Source: Woeseiaceae bacterium
GTDB taxonomy: Bacteria; Pseudomonadota; Gammaproteobacteria; Steroidobacterales; Woeseiaceae
Assembly: GCA_029243005.1 (NCBI GenBank)
Contig: JAQWSV010000248.1
Span: 1 to 35,123, forward strand
Length of the DNA stretch: 35,123 nucleotides
Direction of reading: 5' to 3'
This document shows positions 10,492 to 19,548 of this stretch, piece after piece. A model generated the notes under the pieces. It was not told the origin of the DNA. It searched no databases and saw only the letters and a list, made by a program, of their open reading frames with translations. Both the position numbers and the translations under genes were made by a program. Numbering within the stretch: position 1 is the stretch's first letter; the number at the start of each line of letters is the position of its first letter.

Positions 10492-11612
10492 ATGAAGAAC
10501 GCACTTGCCCCGGTTGCGGCACTACTGATTGGTGTCGCTATTCTGCTGACCGGCCAAGGTCTGCTCGGTACGCTATTGCCGGTACGTGCAGGTCTCGAGT
10601 CATTTTCCACGCTCGCCATCGGGATCATGGGCGGCACTTACTTCCTGGGCTTCACGCTCGGCTGCGTCAAGGGCGGCGAACTAGTCAAGAACGTTGGCCA
10701 CGTTCGTGTGTTCGCGGCCATCACAGCACTTGCCTCCGCAACGCCGCTGGCGCACGGCCTGCTCATCAATCCCTGGGCGTGGTCCGTCTTTCGTACGATG
10801 ACCGGCTTCTGCGTCGCTGTACTCTTTGTCGTGATCGAAAGCTGGCTGAACGACCGCGCGACGAATGACAACCGCGGCATCGTTTTCTCCACCTACGTGA
10901 TGATCACGCTGTCCATGATGGCGGTCGGTCAGATGATGACTTTGCTTTACTATCCTGGCGATCTGCAGGTCTTTACCGTCGCCTCGGTACTTGTTTCTCT
11001 CGCTGCGATCCCGGTCGTCTTATCGAAATCGCCGTCTCCGGAGCCCCGCTCAGTGTCGACGTCGATCTGCGACGATTGTTCCGGATCTCGCCCTCCGGCG
11101 CACTGGCGCAATGGCCGCTCGGCATACTCTCGGACCAGCTCGGTCGCCGCAAAATCCTCATGGTGGTCGCATCCCTCGGTGCAGCGCTCGGCCTCGTCAC
11201 GATTATGACCATCAACCAGCTCGGCTTCGTCGGCATTAATCTGATCGGCGCCGCCTGGGGATTTGTTGCTTTCCCGGTGTACGGCATTGCCGTTGCCCAC
11301 GCCAACGACTATACGGACGTCGACGACTACGTCATGGTGTCCAGCGGCTTGCTGCTGATGTACGGGGGCGGCGCAATCGCCGGTCCGTTCATGGCCTCGG
11401 CTTTGATGACCGTCAGCGGCGCCACGGCCATGTATGCCTTCACCGGCGTAGCCCATCTCCTGCTTGCGATGTATGTGCTGATTCGTATCTTCCGTCGCGA
11501 CAGCGCGCCGGCCGAACAGCACATCGCATTTGGTGACGCGCTGGCAACCGCGCACACCGCCTCGCAGGTTTACGAGGAGGAAATCCAGTACATTGCGGAA
11601 GAGGAATCCTGA
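10492..11612 (+). pseudogene. MFS transporter (YcaD-like), frameshifted with a probable internal deletion
   Basis: N-terminal half in frame 1 (10492..11208; MKNALAPVAALLIGVAILLTGQGLLGTLLPVRA...). C-terminal half in frame 3 (SVDVDLRRLFRISPSGALAQWPLGILSDQLGRRKIL...). Frame switch near 11040-11055. Confidence 0.7.
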
Positions 11613-11619
11613 AGTGTCG

Positions 11620-13170
11620 TTAGAGCTCGTCACGGAGTCCGCGGTACAGGCCGATACACATCAGAAGCAGTACGATCCCGAATGGTAGTGCGATCGAGAT
11701 CGTCATCGACTGTAGCGACGCCATGCCACCGCCGAGCATCAGAGCCATGGCGACCAGTCCCGCCAGCACACACCAGAAAACGCGCTGCAGGACGGGGGTG
11801 TCCATCTTGCCACCCGCCGTGATCATGTCCATCACCAGCGACCCGGAATCAGCCGAGGTGATGAAGAAAATCGCGATCAAAAGAACGCTGACCGATGAGG
11901 CGATGCTGGTAAATGGCAGACCCTCGAGCATCCTGAAGAGTGCCAGCTCCGGAACCGAATCCGCGACGCCCCGGTAACCTTCAGTAAACAACTGGTCCAG
12001 CGCTGTCCCTCCAAACGTCGACATCCAGATCACACCAATGATCGTCGGAATGACCAACACCCAGGTGATGAACTCTCTGACCGTGCGTCCGTAACTGACG
12101 CGGGCGATGAACATGCCAACAAAGGGTGACCAGGAGATCCACCACGCCCAGTAGAACACGGTCCAGTCGCGCAGGAAAGCGGTATCCGGGCGGTCGATCC
12201 AGTTGCTTAAGCTCGGCAGGAATGTAGCGTAATCGAGAAACGACTGGAAGATTGTCGACAGGATGACCCAAGTCGGTCCGGCAATGAGCACGAACAACCA
12301 GAGGAGGCCTGCCATACCCATGTTGATCTCGCTCAATCGCTTGACACCTCGATCCAAGCCAGCAACAACAGAGACCAGCGCGATACCGATGATCGTTACA
12401 ATCAACAGGACTTTGGTCAGTTTACTGGCGGGAATCCCGAACAGGTAATTGAGACCCCCTGCGATCTGTTCCGCGCCAAACCCCAGAGAAACGGCCAGCC
12501 CGAACAGGGTGGCGAGCACGCCGACAACGTCGATGAAGTGTCCGATAGGGCCCCAAACGCGGGTACCAATGAGTGGGAAGAATGCCGACCGGAGCGTCAG
12601 CGGCATGCCGCGATTGAAACAGAAAAAGGCGAGTGCCAGCCCGACGATGCCGTAGATCGCCCAGGCGTGCAGTCCCCAGTGAAAAATTGCGGCGGACATA
12701 CCGGCCGCCCGTGCCGCTTCCGTCGCCGCCGGATCGACACCAACTGGTGTATTGATTGTATGGGTGACGGGCTCCAGGACGCCAAAGAACATCAGGCCAA
12801 TGCCGACACCCGCAGCAAACAGCATCGCGAGCCACCCCGGATATCCATAGCGCGGCTGCGCATCCTGCCCGCCAAGCCTGACACGTCCGAGACGCGACCA
12901 GGCCACGTAGAAACAGAATATGACCAGTACATTAGCCACGATCATGAAGAACCAGTCGAACGTGACCGTAATCCATGCCCGGACATCGGCGAACAGAACG
13001 GCGGCCTGCTCGAGAAAAAGCAGTGTGCCGAGCACGACCGTCACAGCCAGCACCGCCGACACCATGAAAACAGGGTTATGGATGTCGAGACCCATCATCT
13101 GGATGTTGTGTTCGCCGACCTCGTGGCCGATGTCCGTATTCGCGTCTTGCGTTGTTTCGTCGTTACTCAA
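11620..13170 (-). CDS. BCCT family betaine/choline/carnitine-type transporter
   Basis: GWLAMLFAAGVGIGLMFFGVLEPVTH, LFHWG-like IFHWGLHAWAIY, WTVFYWAWWISWSPFVGMFIARVSYGRTVREF, ITSADSGSLVMD. Confidence 0.92.
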   Translation of the reverse strand: MSNDETTQDANTDIGHEVGEHNIQMMGLDIHNPVFMVSAVLAVTVVLGTLLFLEQAAVLFADVRAWITVTFDWFFMIVANVLVIFCFYVAWSRLGRVRLGGQDAQPRYGYPGWLAMLFAAGVGIGLMFFGVLEPVTHTINTPVGVDPAATEAARAAGMSAAIFHWGLHAWAIYGIVGLALAFFCFNRGMPLTLRSAFFPLIGTRVWGPIGHFIDVVGVLATLFGLAVSLGFGAEQIAGGLNYLFGIPASKLTKVLLIVTIIGIALVSVVAGLDRGVKRLSEINMGMAGLLWLFVLIAGPTWVILSTIFQSFLDYATFLPSLSNWIDRPDTAFLRDWTVFYWAWWISWSPFVGMFIARVSYGRTVREFITWVLVIPTIIGVIWMSTFGGTALDQLFTEGYRGVADSVPELALFRMLEGLPFTSIASSVSVLLIAIFFITSADSGSLVMDMITAGGKMDTPVLQRVFWCVLAGLVAMALMLGGGMASLQSMTISIALPFGIVLLLMCIGLYRGLRDEL

Positions 13171-13339
13171 CGTCTGCTCCCCGGTATCCCGTTCCCACCG
13201 CCAGCACCGCCATCATCGATGGCACTACGCCGATAAATCAATTCTGGAGTGTCGCTGTGAGAGCGAGATGAATGACTACCTTGTTCTTGTTTGTCGTGTA
13301 GTTTATCAGCATTGCTCCAGCCACCTGCGCATAGCACCC

Positions 13340-14215
13340 TCATTCAAGGCCATATTCACGGCGTACGTGATCACCCAACGCCGCTTTGAGTGGATCTAGC
13401 CATTGCTCGAAATGCTGCCATTGCTGTAGACCGGTCGTGTAAATCGGCTGGCGTACCTGCTCCGAGCTTGGCGTACGAACCAAGCGCTCCGTCTTGTGGA
13501 ATTCGAGACACGCTTCCTCGAATGGAAGACCGCAAAACTCCAGCATGCGACGCACCTCTGCCTCTAGGTCGGCAACAACGTTCTCATGCATCACCCGTAA
13601 TACAAAGCCGGGCAACACCTGGTCCCAGTGTTCCATCAGCTCGACATAGTCCCGATAGTACTGGCCCGCATCAGCGATGTTGTAAGTGAACTCCTGGCCC
13701 TCCGCGAACAACTGCTTGAAGCCCGAGAAGCAACAGGACATCGGGTACCGGCGCGCATCGATGATCTTCGCGTTTGGCAGAATCATCCTGATCAGACCAA
13801 TGTGGCGAAAATTGTTCGGCATCTTGTCAATGAAAAACGGTGCGCCCGCACGATGGATCATCGTGTCGCGAATAAATGCCTCGCCGAACTCACGAAACTC
13901 GTCCTGACCGATACTCGCCAGTACCTGCGGTTAGCCGCCCGTCTCACCTTCACGCCCGCAACGTCGCAAGCGTTGCGAGAACGACAGGATATTCGGTAAT
14001 TCCAGCGTCCCGTCGACCATCGAATGCGATGAAAGAATTTGTTCAAGTAAAGTGGAGCCGGCACGCGGCAGGCCAACAACAAAAATCGGATCAGGCGCGC
14101 CATGCCCCCAACCCTCGCGGCTGCCGAAAAAACTGGCAGTACAGACTTCCTGTTGTGAGCGAAGATCCTCAGTCATCATGTCCGCGTCATATCGACTCTG
14201 TGCTTTCTTAAGCGG
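13340..14215 (-). pseudogene. Sulfotransferase (TPR-sulfotransferase-type catalytic domain) interrupted by an in-frame TAA
   Basis: PDPIFVVGLPRAGSTLLEQILSSHSMVDGTLELPNI (PAPS-binding loop), then TAA at 13931-13933, then in the same frame PQVLASIGQDEFREFGEAFIRDTMIHRAGAPFFIDKMPNNFRHIGLI... Confidence 0.75.
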
Positions 14216-14410
14216 TTACCGCACCGGGCCCCGCGCCAGCCAAGAGGTCGCTTCTGGTCAGGCGGATGTCGCTCATAACAATGCAGCCGGCCTGCAACTG
14301 ACAGAAACTCACGTGCTGGAAGTTCGCCGGCACGCCGGGCAAATCCCGGAGTTGAGCCGGGCCAACCATCAACAAATCGGTATCACGCAGTCATTTGGAG
14401 GGGGGTTCTT

Positions 14411-15955
14411 TTGAGCAGCAGGCCTAGAAGAAAAGGACGGGGTGCCGGCCGCGAGGCCAAGCGCGCCGCCAGACTGGCGGCGCCGGTAGCGGCAGCCGCC
14501 TACATCGATCGCAAGATTCCCTACTTTGATGTTCTGAACGACGAGGCGCTCGAGACTATCGAACACAACGCCGAGACAGTCCTCGAGGAAATCGGTATCG
14601 AGTTTCGGGATTTTCCGGAATCGCTCGAATTGTGGCGTAACGCTGGTGCGAATATTGACGGTGAACGCGTCCGCTTCCCCCGCGGTATGTGCCGCTCCAT
14701 TATCCAAGCATCGGCGCCGTCAGAATACACCCAGCATGCGCGGAACCCCGAGCGCAATGTCGTGATCGGCGGTGACCGGACCGTTCTGGTGCCGGCTTAC
14801 GGCCCGCCGTTCGTCCACGATCTCGACGGCGGCCGGCGTTACGCAACCCTCGAAGACTTCCGGAATTTCGTCAAGCTCGCCTACATGAGTCCGGGCATGC
14901 ACCACTCCGGCGGCACGGTCTGTGAGCCGGTGGATATCCCGGTCAACAAACGTCACTTCGACATGGTGTACAGCCACCTCAAATACAGCGACAAACCGTT
15001 CATGGGCTCGGTGACCCACCCGGAGCGCGCCGAGGACTCGGTAGCAATGGCCAAGATTGTCTTCGGCGACGACTTCGTCGAAGAAAATACGGTCATGACT
15101 AGCCTGATCAATGCCAACTCGCCGATGACCTTCGATTCGACCATGCTTGGCGCCGCAACTGTCTATGCCCGGCACAACCAAGCGACGATGATTTCGCCGT
15201 TCCTGCTGGCCGGCGCGATGTCGCCGGTTTCGGTCGCGGGCACCGTGACACAGATCCTGGCCGAGGCACTGGCGGGCATCGCCTATGTGCAGCTCGTAAG
15301 GCCGGGCGCGCCGGTGATCTTCGGCACCTTTGCAGCAGCCGTTTCGATGCAGTCGGGAGCACCGACTTTCGGCACGCCCGAGCCCAGCCTGATTCTCTAC
15401 GCTGCGGCGCAGCTCGCCCGTCGACTGGGACTACCGTTTCGCAGCGGTGGCGGCCTGTGCGGCTCGAAGATCCCAGATGCACAGGCGGCTTATGAGTCAG
15501 CCAACACCCTGCAAACTTCGGCGCTTGCCGGCGTAAACTTCATGTTGCACACCGCTGGCTGGCTGGAGGGTGGCCTCGCAATGGGATACGAGAAGTTCGT
15601 CATGGACGCCGATCAGGCGGAGATGATTGCGACCCTGCTCAGGGGCGTCGATATGAGCGAGGACGGTCAGGCGATGGATGCTCTCCGTGAAGTTGGACCC
15701 GGCGCCCATTTTCTCGGCTCCACGCACACCCAGGCGCATTTCGAAACCGCCTTCTATCGTTCCCGGATTGCCGACAACAACAGCTTCGAACAATGGGAAC
15801 TCGAGGGTTCTCTCGATGCCGCACAACGTGCCAACGGGCTTTGTAAGAAGATGCTCAACGACTACGAAGCCCCACCGCTCGATCCGGCCGTCGACGAAGC
15901 TTTGCTTGACTACGTTAAACAACGAAAATCAGAGTTCCCGGACCAGGACTACTGA
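14411..15955 (+). CDS. Trimethylamine methyltransferase (MttB/COG5598) family protein, non-pyrrolysine
   Basis: TTG start after GGAGGGGGG. EALETIEHNAETVLEEIGIEF, HHSGGTVCEPVDIP, GAPTFGTPEPSLILYAAAQLARRLGLPFRSGGGLCGSK. No in-frame TAG. Confidence 0.85.
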   Translation: MSSRPRRKGRGAGREAKRAARLAAPVAAAAYIDRKIPYFDVLNDEALETIEHNAETVLEEIGIEFRDFPESLELWRNAGANIDGERVRFPRGMCRSIIQASAPSEYTQHARNPERNVVIGGDRTVLVPAYGPPFVHDLDGGRRYATLEDFRNFVKLAYMSPGMHHSGGTVCEPVDIPVNKRHFDMVYSHLKYSDKPFMGSVTHPERAEDSVAMAKIVFGDDFVEENTVMTSLINANSPMTFDSTMLGAATVYARHNQATMISPFLLAGAMSPVSVAGTVTQILAEALAGIAYVQLVRPGAPVIFGTFAAAVSMQSGAPTFGTPEPSLILYAAAQLARRLGLPFRSGGGLCGSKIPDAQAAYESANTLQTSALAGVNFMLHTAGWLEGGLAMGYEKFVMDADQAEMIATLLRGVDMSEDGQAMDALREVGPGAHFLGSTHTQAHFETAFYRSRIADNNSFEQWELEGSLDAAQRANGLCKKMLNDYEAPPLDPAVDEALLDYVKQRKSEFPDQDY

Positions 15956-15967
15956 AGGAACACCAGC

Positions 15968-16549
15968 TTGTCCGACGAAGGTAATCGAAACATGACCAAG
16001 AAAGTCAGCTTCACGGCCATGGAGCATGGCGCTCAGGCCGACTATGACCTAATCATGGCGGAAGGGGAATCGAAAACCGATCAACTTGCTGATCGAGTTC
16101 TCGACTGGCTGCGGCAGCTCGATGGCGATTCCCCGTATCAGATCACCCGTCTGGGCCACAGTTTGCAGACGGCAACTCGTGCGGAACGTGACGGCGCTGA
16201 TGACGAGACCATCATCTGTGCACTGCTGCACGACATCGGGGACGTACTGGCGCCCGCGAATCACTCGCAGGTGGCCGCAGCGCTGCTCGCGCCTTATGTC
16301 AGTGAGAAGAATCACTGGATCATCAAGCACCACGGCATATTTCAGGGCTACTACTGGTTCCATTTCATCGGCGGCGACCGAGATGCGCGCGACCGATATC
16401 GGGACCACAAGCACTACCAAGCCTGCGCGGACTTCTGCGCAAACTGGGACCAGCCGTCGTTCGATCCAGACTATGACACCCTGCCGCTGGAGCACTTCGA
16501 GCCGAAAGTCCGGGCACTCTTTGCACAGGAGCCCCGGCCGTTCTTTTGA
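15968..16549 (+). CDS. HD-domain protein resembling PhnZ/COG4341-type diiron oxygenases
   Basis: YQITRLGHSLQTATRAERDGADDETIICALLHDIGD, HSQVAAALLAPYV, IIKHHGIFQGYYW, NWDQPSFDPDYDTLPLEHFEPKV. A spaced H...HD...H...H...D metal-ligand pattern. An alternative start is ATG at 15992. Confidence 0.7.
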   Translation: MSDEGNRNMTKKVSFTAMEHGAQADYDLIMAEGESKTDQLADRVLDWLRQLDGDSPYQITRLGHSLQTATRAERDGADDETIICALLHDIGDVLAPANHSQVAAALLAPYVSEKNHWIIKHHGIFQGYYWFHFIGGDRDARDRYRDHKHYQACADFCANWDQPSFDPDYDTLPLEHFEPKVRALFAQEPRPFF

Positions 16550-16668
16550 GCCATGCCCGGGATCGACAGGATTAATGATTTCAGGCGTTGGTCCGAGAGT
16601 CCCTTTCGGCTACATTAGCCACCCAGCCAGTGCTGTCGGCAATAAACCTATTATAAAGAGCTAAAAGC

Positions 16669-19140
16669 ATGGCAAATGACGGAATCAAATCGCATGCGCG
16701 TGTCGCAATTATTGGCGGCGGCGTCGTTGGCGTCAGCGCGCTCTATCACCTCGCCAAGAAAGGCTGGGGAGATGACGTGGTCCTCTTCGAGAAGGCGGAG
16801 CTGACGTCCGGCTCGACTTGGCATGCCGCCGGTCTGCTGCCTCTGTTCAATATGAGTTACAGCGTCGGCCAAGTGCACAAGTACTCAGTCAATCTGTATG
16901 GCGAACTCGAGGAGGAAACCGGTCAGCCGGTCGGCTTCGCGCGGGTTGGCAACCTGCGCCTCGCTATGAACGACGACCGGATGGACGAGTATTATCAGTA
17001 TGCTGCCACCGCCAAGACTATCGGTATCGACGTCCGCTTCCTGGCTCCCGAAGAAATCCTGAAGCTCTGGCCGATGTGCAATATCGAAGGTCTTGTGGGC
17101 GGGATCTTTCATCCGGACGATGGCTACATTCAGCCCGCTGACCTGACACAGGCACTGGCAAAGGGTGCACGTAACCGCGGCGCCACCATTTACCGCAACA
17201 CGCACGTGCTGAACCTCGAACAAACTTCGTCCGGTGCGTGGCTCGTGCAGACCGACAAGGGCGACATCACGGCAGAACACGTCATCAGTGCCACCGGCAA
17301 TTACGCGCGTAAGACCGGCGAGATGATCGGCCTCGATATTCCGGTGATTCCGGTCGAGCATCAATACATCGTTACCGAACCACACCCGGAACTCGTCAAC
17401 CGCCGCGAGGCGGGTGCTCCCGAGATGGGCGTCCTGCGCGAGTCCGACGGCTCATGGTATCTGCGCGAGGAGAACGGCGGCTTCATTCTCGGACCTTACG
17501 AGCATGGCGCGCCTGCCTGCTACGTGGACGGCCCGGACCCGCGCGCAGAGTACGAGCTGTTCCAGGAAGACATCGAACGACTCGCGCCGCATATCGAAGC
17601 GGCGATGAACCGTGTGCCAGCCTTTGCGGAGGTGGGTATCAAGCAATGCTACAACGGGGCGATCGCTTACACGCCGGACGGCAACCCGATCATCGGACCT
17701 GCCTGGGACGTCGACAATTTCTGGTTGAACGAAGGCCACAGTTTCGGCATTACCGCTGCCGGTGGAGCGGGCTGGCAGCTTGCGGAATGGATCGTTGAAG
17801 GTGAGCCCACGATCGACATGCTCGGCGTCGAACCCAGACGGTTCGGTGACTATGCGACGAAGGAATATCTGGTCGAGAAGAATGAAGAGGCGTATGCACA
17901 CGTATTCGTCATTCATTATCCCGATGAAGAACGACCGGCCGCCCGTCCACTGCGCACGGCGCCCTGCTACGAGCGCATGAAAGATCTCGGCGCCGTATTC
18001 GGTCAGAGATTCGGCTGGGAACGGCCTAACTTCTTTGCGACCGATGGTATGCCGCAGGAGGACGACTGGTCGTTTCGCCGCTCGAGGTGGTTTGAAGCGG
18101 TTTGCAAGGAAGTCGCCAACACGACAGAAAACGTCGGCCTGCTGGATATGACTGCATTCGCGAAGTGCCGGGTTTCTGGACTTGGTGCCGCCGCCTTTCT
18201 TGACAGTTTCGTCGCCAACAATTTGCCGGCCAAAGACGGCGGACTGGTGCTCGCTCATGCACTGAACCAGAACGGCGGTATACATTCCGAGTTCACGATC
18301 CGGGGCGAATCCGCGAATTCCTATTACCTGGTCTCCGCCGGTGCATTGCAGCGCCTGGATCACGACTATCTCAAGAAACACATGCCGGACGATGGTTCGG
18401 TGCAATTCGAGAACCTGACCGACTCCATCGGCGTCCTGGTCGTGGCCGGACCGAAGTCGCGTCAGCTACTTGAACGGGTGACTGACACCGATTTTTCGAA
18501 CGACGCCTTCCGCTGGCTGACAGCCCAGGACATCGTCATTGCCGGGGCCGAAGTCAACGCGATGCGGGTCAATTATGTCGGCGAGCTTGGTTGGGAACTG
18601 CATCATCCGATAGAAGAACAGAATCAGATTTTCGATGCGCTTATGGAAGCAGGAGCGGACCTGAGCCTGAAGCCATTTGGTATACGGGCGATGGACTCGA
18701 TGCGTTACGAAAAGTCCTATCGTATGGTAGGCACGGAGCTTTCCATCGAGTATTCCGCCTACGAATCCGCAATGGACCGGTTCATCAAGCCTGATAAAGG
18801 CAATTTCCTTGGCAGGGAGGCGTTACTTGCCTGGCAGGAACGCGGCCACGACAACATGCTGGTGACGCTCGAAGTCTCAGGCATCGAGGATGCCGATGCG
18901 CTCGGCAACAATGCCCTGACCAAAGATGGCGAGCTCGTCGGCAGAGCAACCGGCGGCAATTACGGTTTCCGTATCGGCAAGTCACTGGCACTGAGCATGG
19001 TGCGGCCCGACCTCGCCGAACCCGATACTACCCTGGAAATCGACATTCTGGGTAAGAACTACCCGGCGACAGTCACCATTGAAAGTCCGTTTGACCCGAA
19101 TCAGGAGCGGCTAAGAGATGTCAATGGCGCAAACGGATAA
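16669..19140 (+). CDS. FAD-dependent dimethylglycine/sarcosine dehydrogenase-type protein (DAO + GcvT domains)
   Basis: RVAIIGGGVVGVSALYHLAKKG, ELTSGSTWHAAGLLP (His of covalent-FAD type), C-terminal GcvT fold (RVNYVGELGWELHHPIEEQNQIFDALMEAG). Confidence 0.85.
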   Translation: MANDGIKSHARVAIIGGGVVGVSALYHLAKKGWGDDVVLFEKAELTSGSTWHAAGLLPLFNMSYSVGQVHKYSVNLYGELEEETGQPVGFARVGNLRLAMNDDRMDEYYQYAATAKTIGIDVRFLAPEEILKLWPMCNIEGLVGGIFHPDDGYIQPADLTQALAKGARNRGATIYRNTHVLNLEQTSSGAWLVQTDKGDITAEHVISATGNYARKTGEMIGLDIPVIPVEHQYIVTEPHPELVNRREAGAPEMGVLRESDGSWYLREENGGFILGPYEHGAPACYVDGPDPRAEYELFQEDIERLAPHIEAAMNRVPAFAEVGIKQCYNGAIAYTPDGNPIIGPAWDVDNFWLNEGHSFGITAAGGAGWQLAEWIVEGEPTIDMLGVEPRRFGDYATKEYLVEKNEEAYAHVFVIHYPDEERPAARPLRTAPCYERMKDLGAVFGQRFGWERPNFFATDGMPQEDDWSFRRSRWFEAVCKEVANTTENVGLLDMTAFAKCRVSGLGAAAFLDSFVANNLPAKDGGLVLAHALNQNGGIHSEFTIRGESANSYYLVSAGALQRLDHDYLKKHMPDDGSVQFENLTDSIGVLVVAGPKSRQLLERVTDTDFSNDAFRWLTAQDIVIAGAEVNAMRVNYVGELGWELHHPIEEQNQIFDALMEAGADLSLKPFGIRAMDSMRYEKSYRMVGTELSIEYSAYESAMDRFIKPDKGNFLGREALLAWQERGHDNMLVTLEVSGIEDADALGNNALTKDGELVGRATGGNYGFRIGKSLALSMVRPDLAEPDTTLEIDILGKNYPATVTIESPFDPNQERLRDVNGANG

Positions 19141-19546
19141 CAAAACGGGCGGCTGCCTTTGCGGTGCTATCCGGTACGAAATCGACGGACCGCTGAAGAA
19201 AGTCGTGTACTGTCATTGCGAGCAGTGCCGCAAGTCCAACGGGCACTTCGTCGCGGCGACGTCGGTTGCCCATAAATACCTGCATATTGAGGGAGGCTCG
19301 AACCTGACCTGGTTCCAGTCTTCCGATATAGCGAGACGCGGTTTTTGCAACGTTTGTGGCTCGAGTCTTTTCTGGGAACCGTCCCACGGCAAGTACATGG
19401 GCGTCTGGGCGGGCACGATCGATGCACCGACAGGGCTGACCAGTCACGAGCATATCTATGTCGACGACGCGTCGGACTACTATGAGGTGACCGACGGCCT
19501 GCCGCAGTTTCCGCAGGACCACCCGGACCTGTGGGAAGACAACTGA
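19118..19546 (+). CDS. GFA (glutathione-dependent formaldehyde-activating enzyme/CENP-V domain) family protein
   Basis: [37 protein letters not shown] ... [14 protein letters not shown]; zinc-binding Cys pattern. Overlaps the upstream gene by 23 nt. Confidence 0.85.
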   Translation: MSMAQTDNKTGGCLCGAIRYEIDGPLKKVVYCHCEQCRKSNGHFVAATSVAHKYLHIEGGSNLTWFQSSDIARRGFCNVCGSSLFWEPSHGKYMGVWAGTIDAPTGLTSHEHIYVDDASDYYEVTDGLPQFPQDHPDLWEDN

Positions 19547-19548
19547 GG

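Noticed and set aside
10492-11612. Programmed -1 frameshift in the MFS gene
   Set aside because: The frame offset fits -1, but no convincing slippery heptamer or downstream structure was seen, and a second lesion (missing TM segment) points to decay.
14411-15955. Pyrrolysine (TAG read-through) in the MttB-like gene
   Set aside because: The ORF is continuous with no internal TAG; it ends with TGA.
16550-16668. Glycine riboswitch upstream of the DMGDH-like gene
   Set aside because: Considered because of the pathway, but the conserved glycine-aptamer core could not be recognised; only a simple hairpin is present.
17452-18405. 317-aa minus-strand ORF
   Set aside because: Antisense to the DMGDH-like gene with no family motifs; likely codon-bias artefact.
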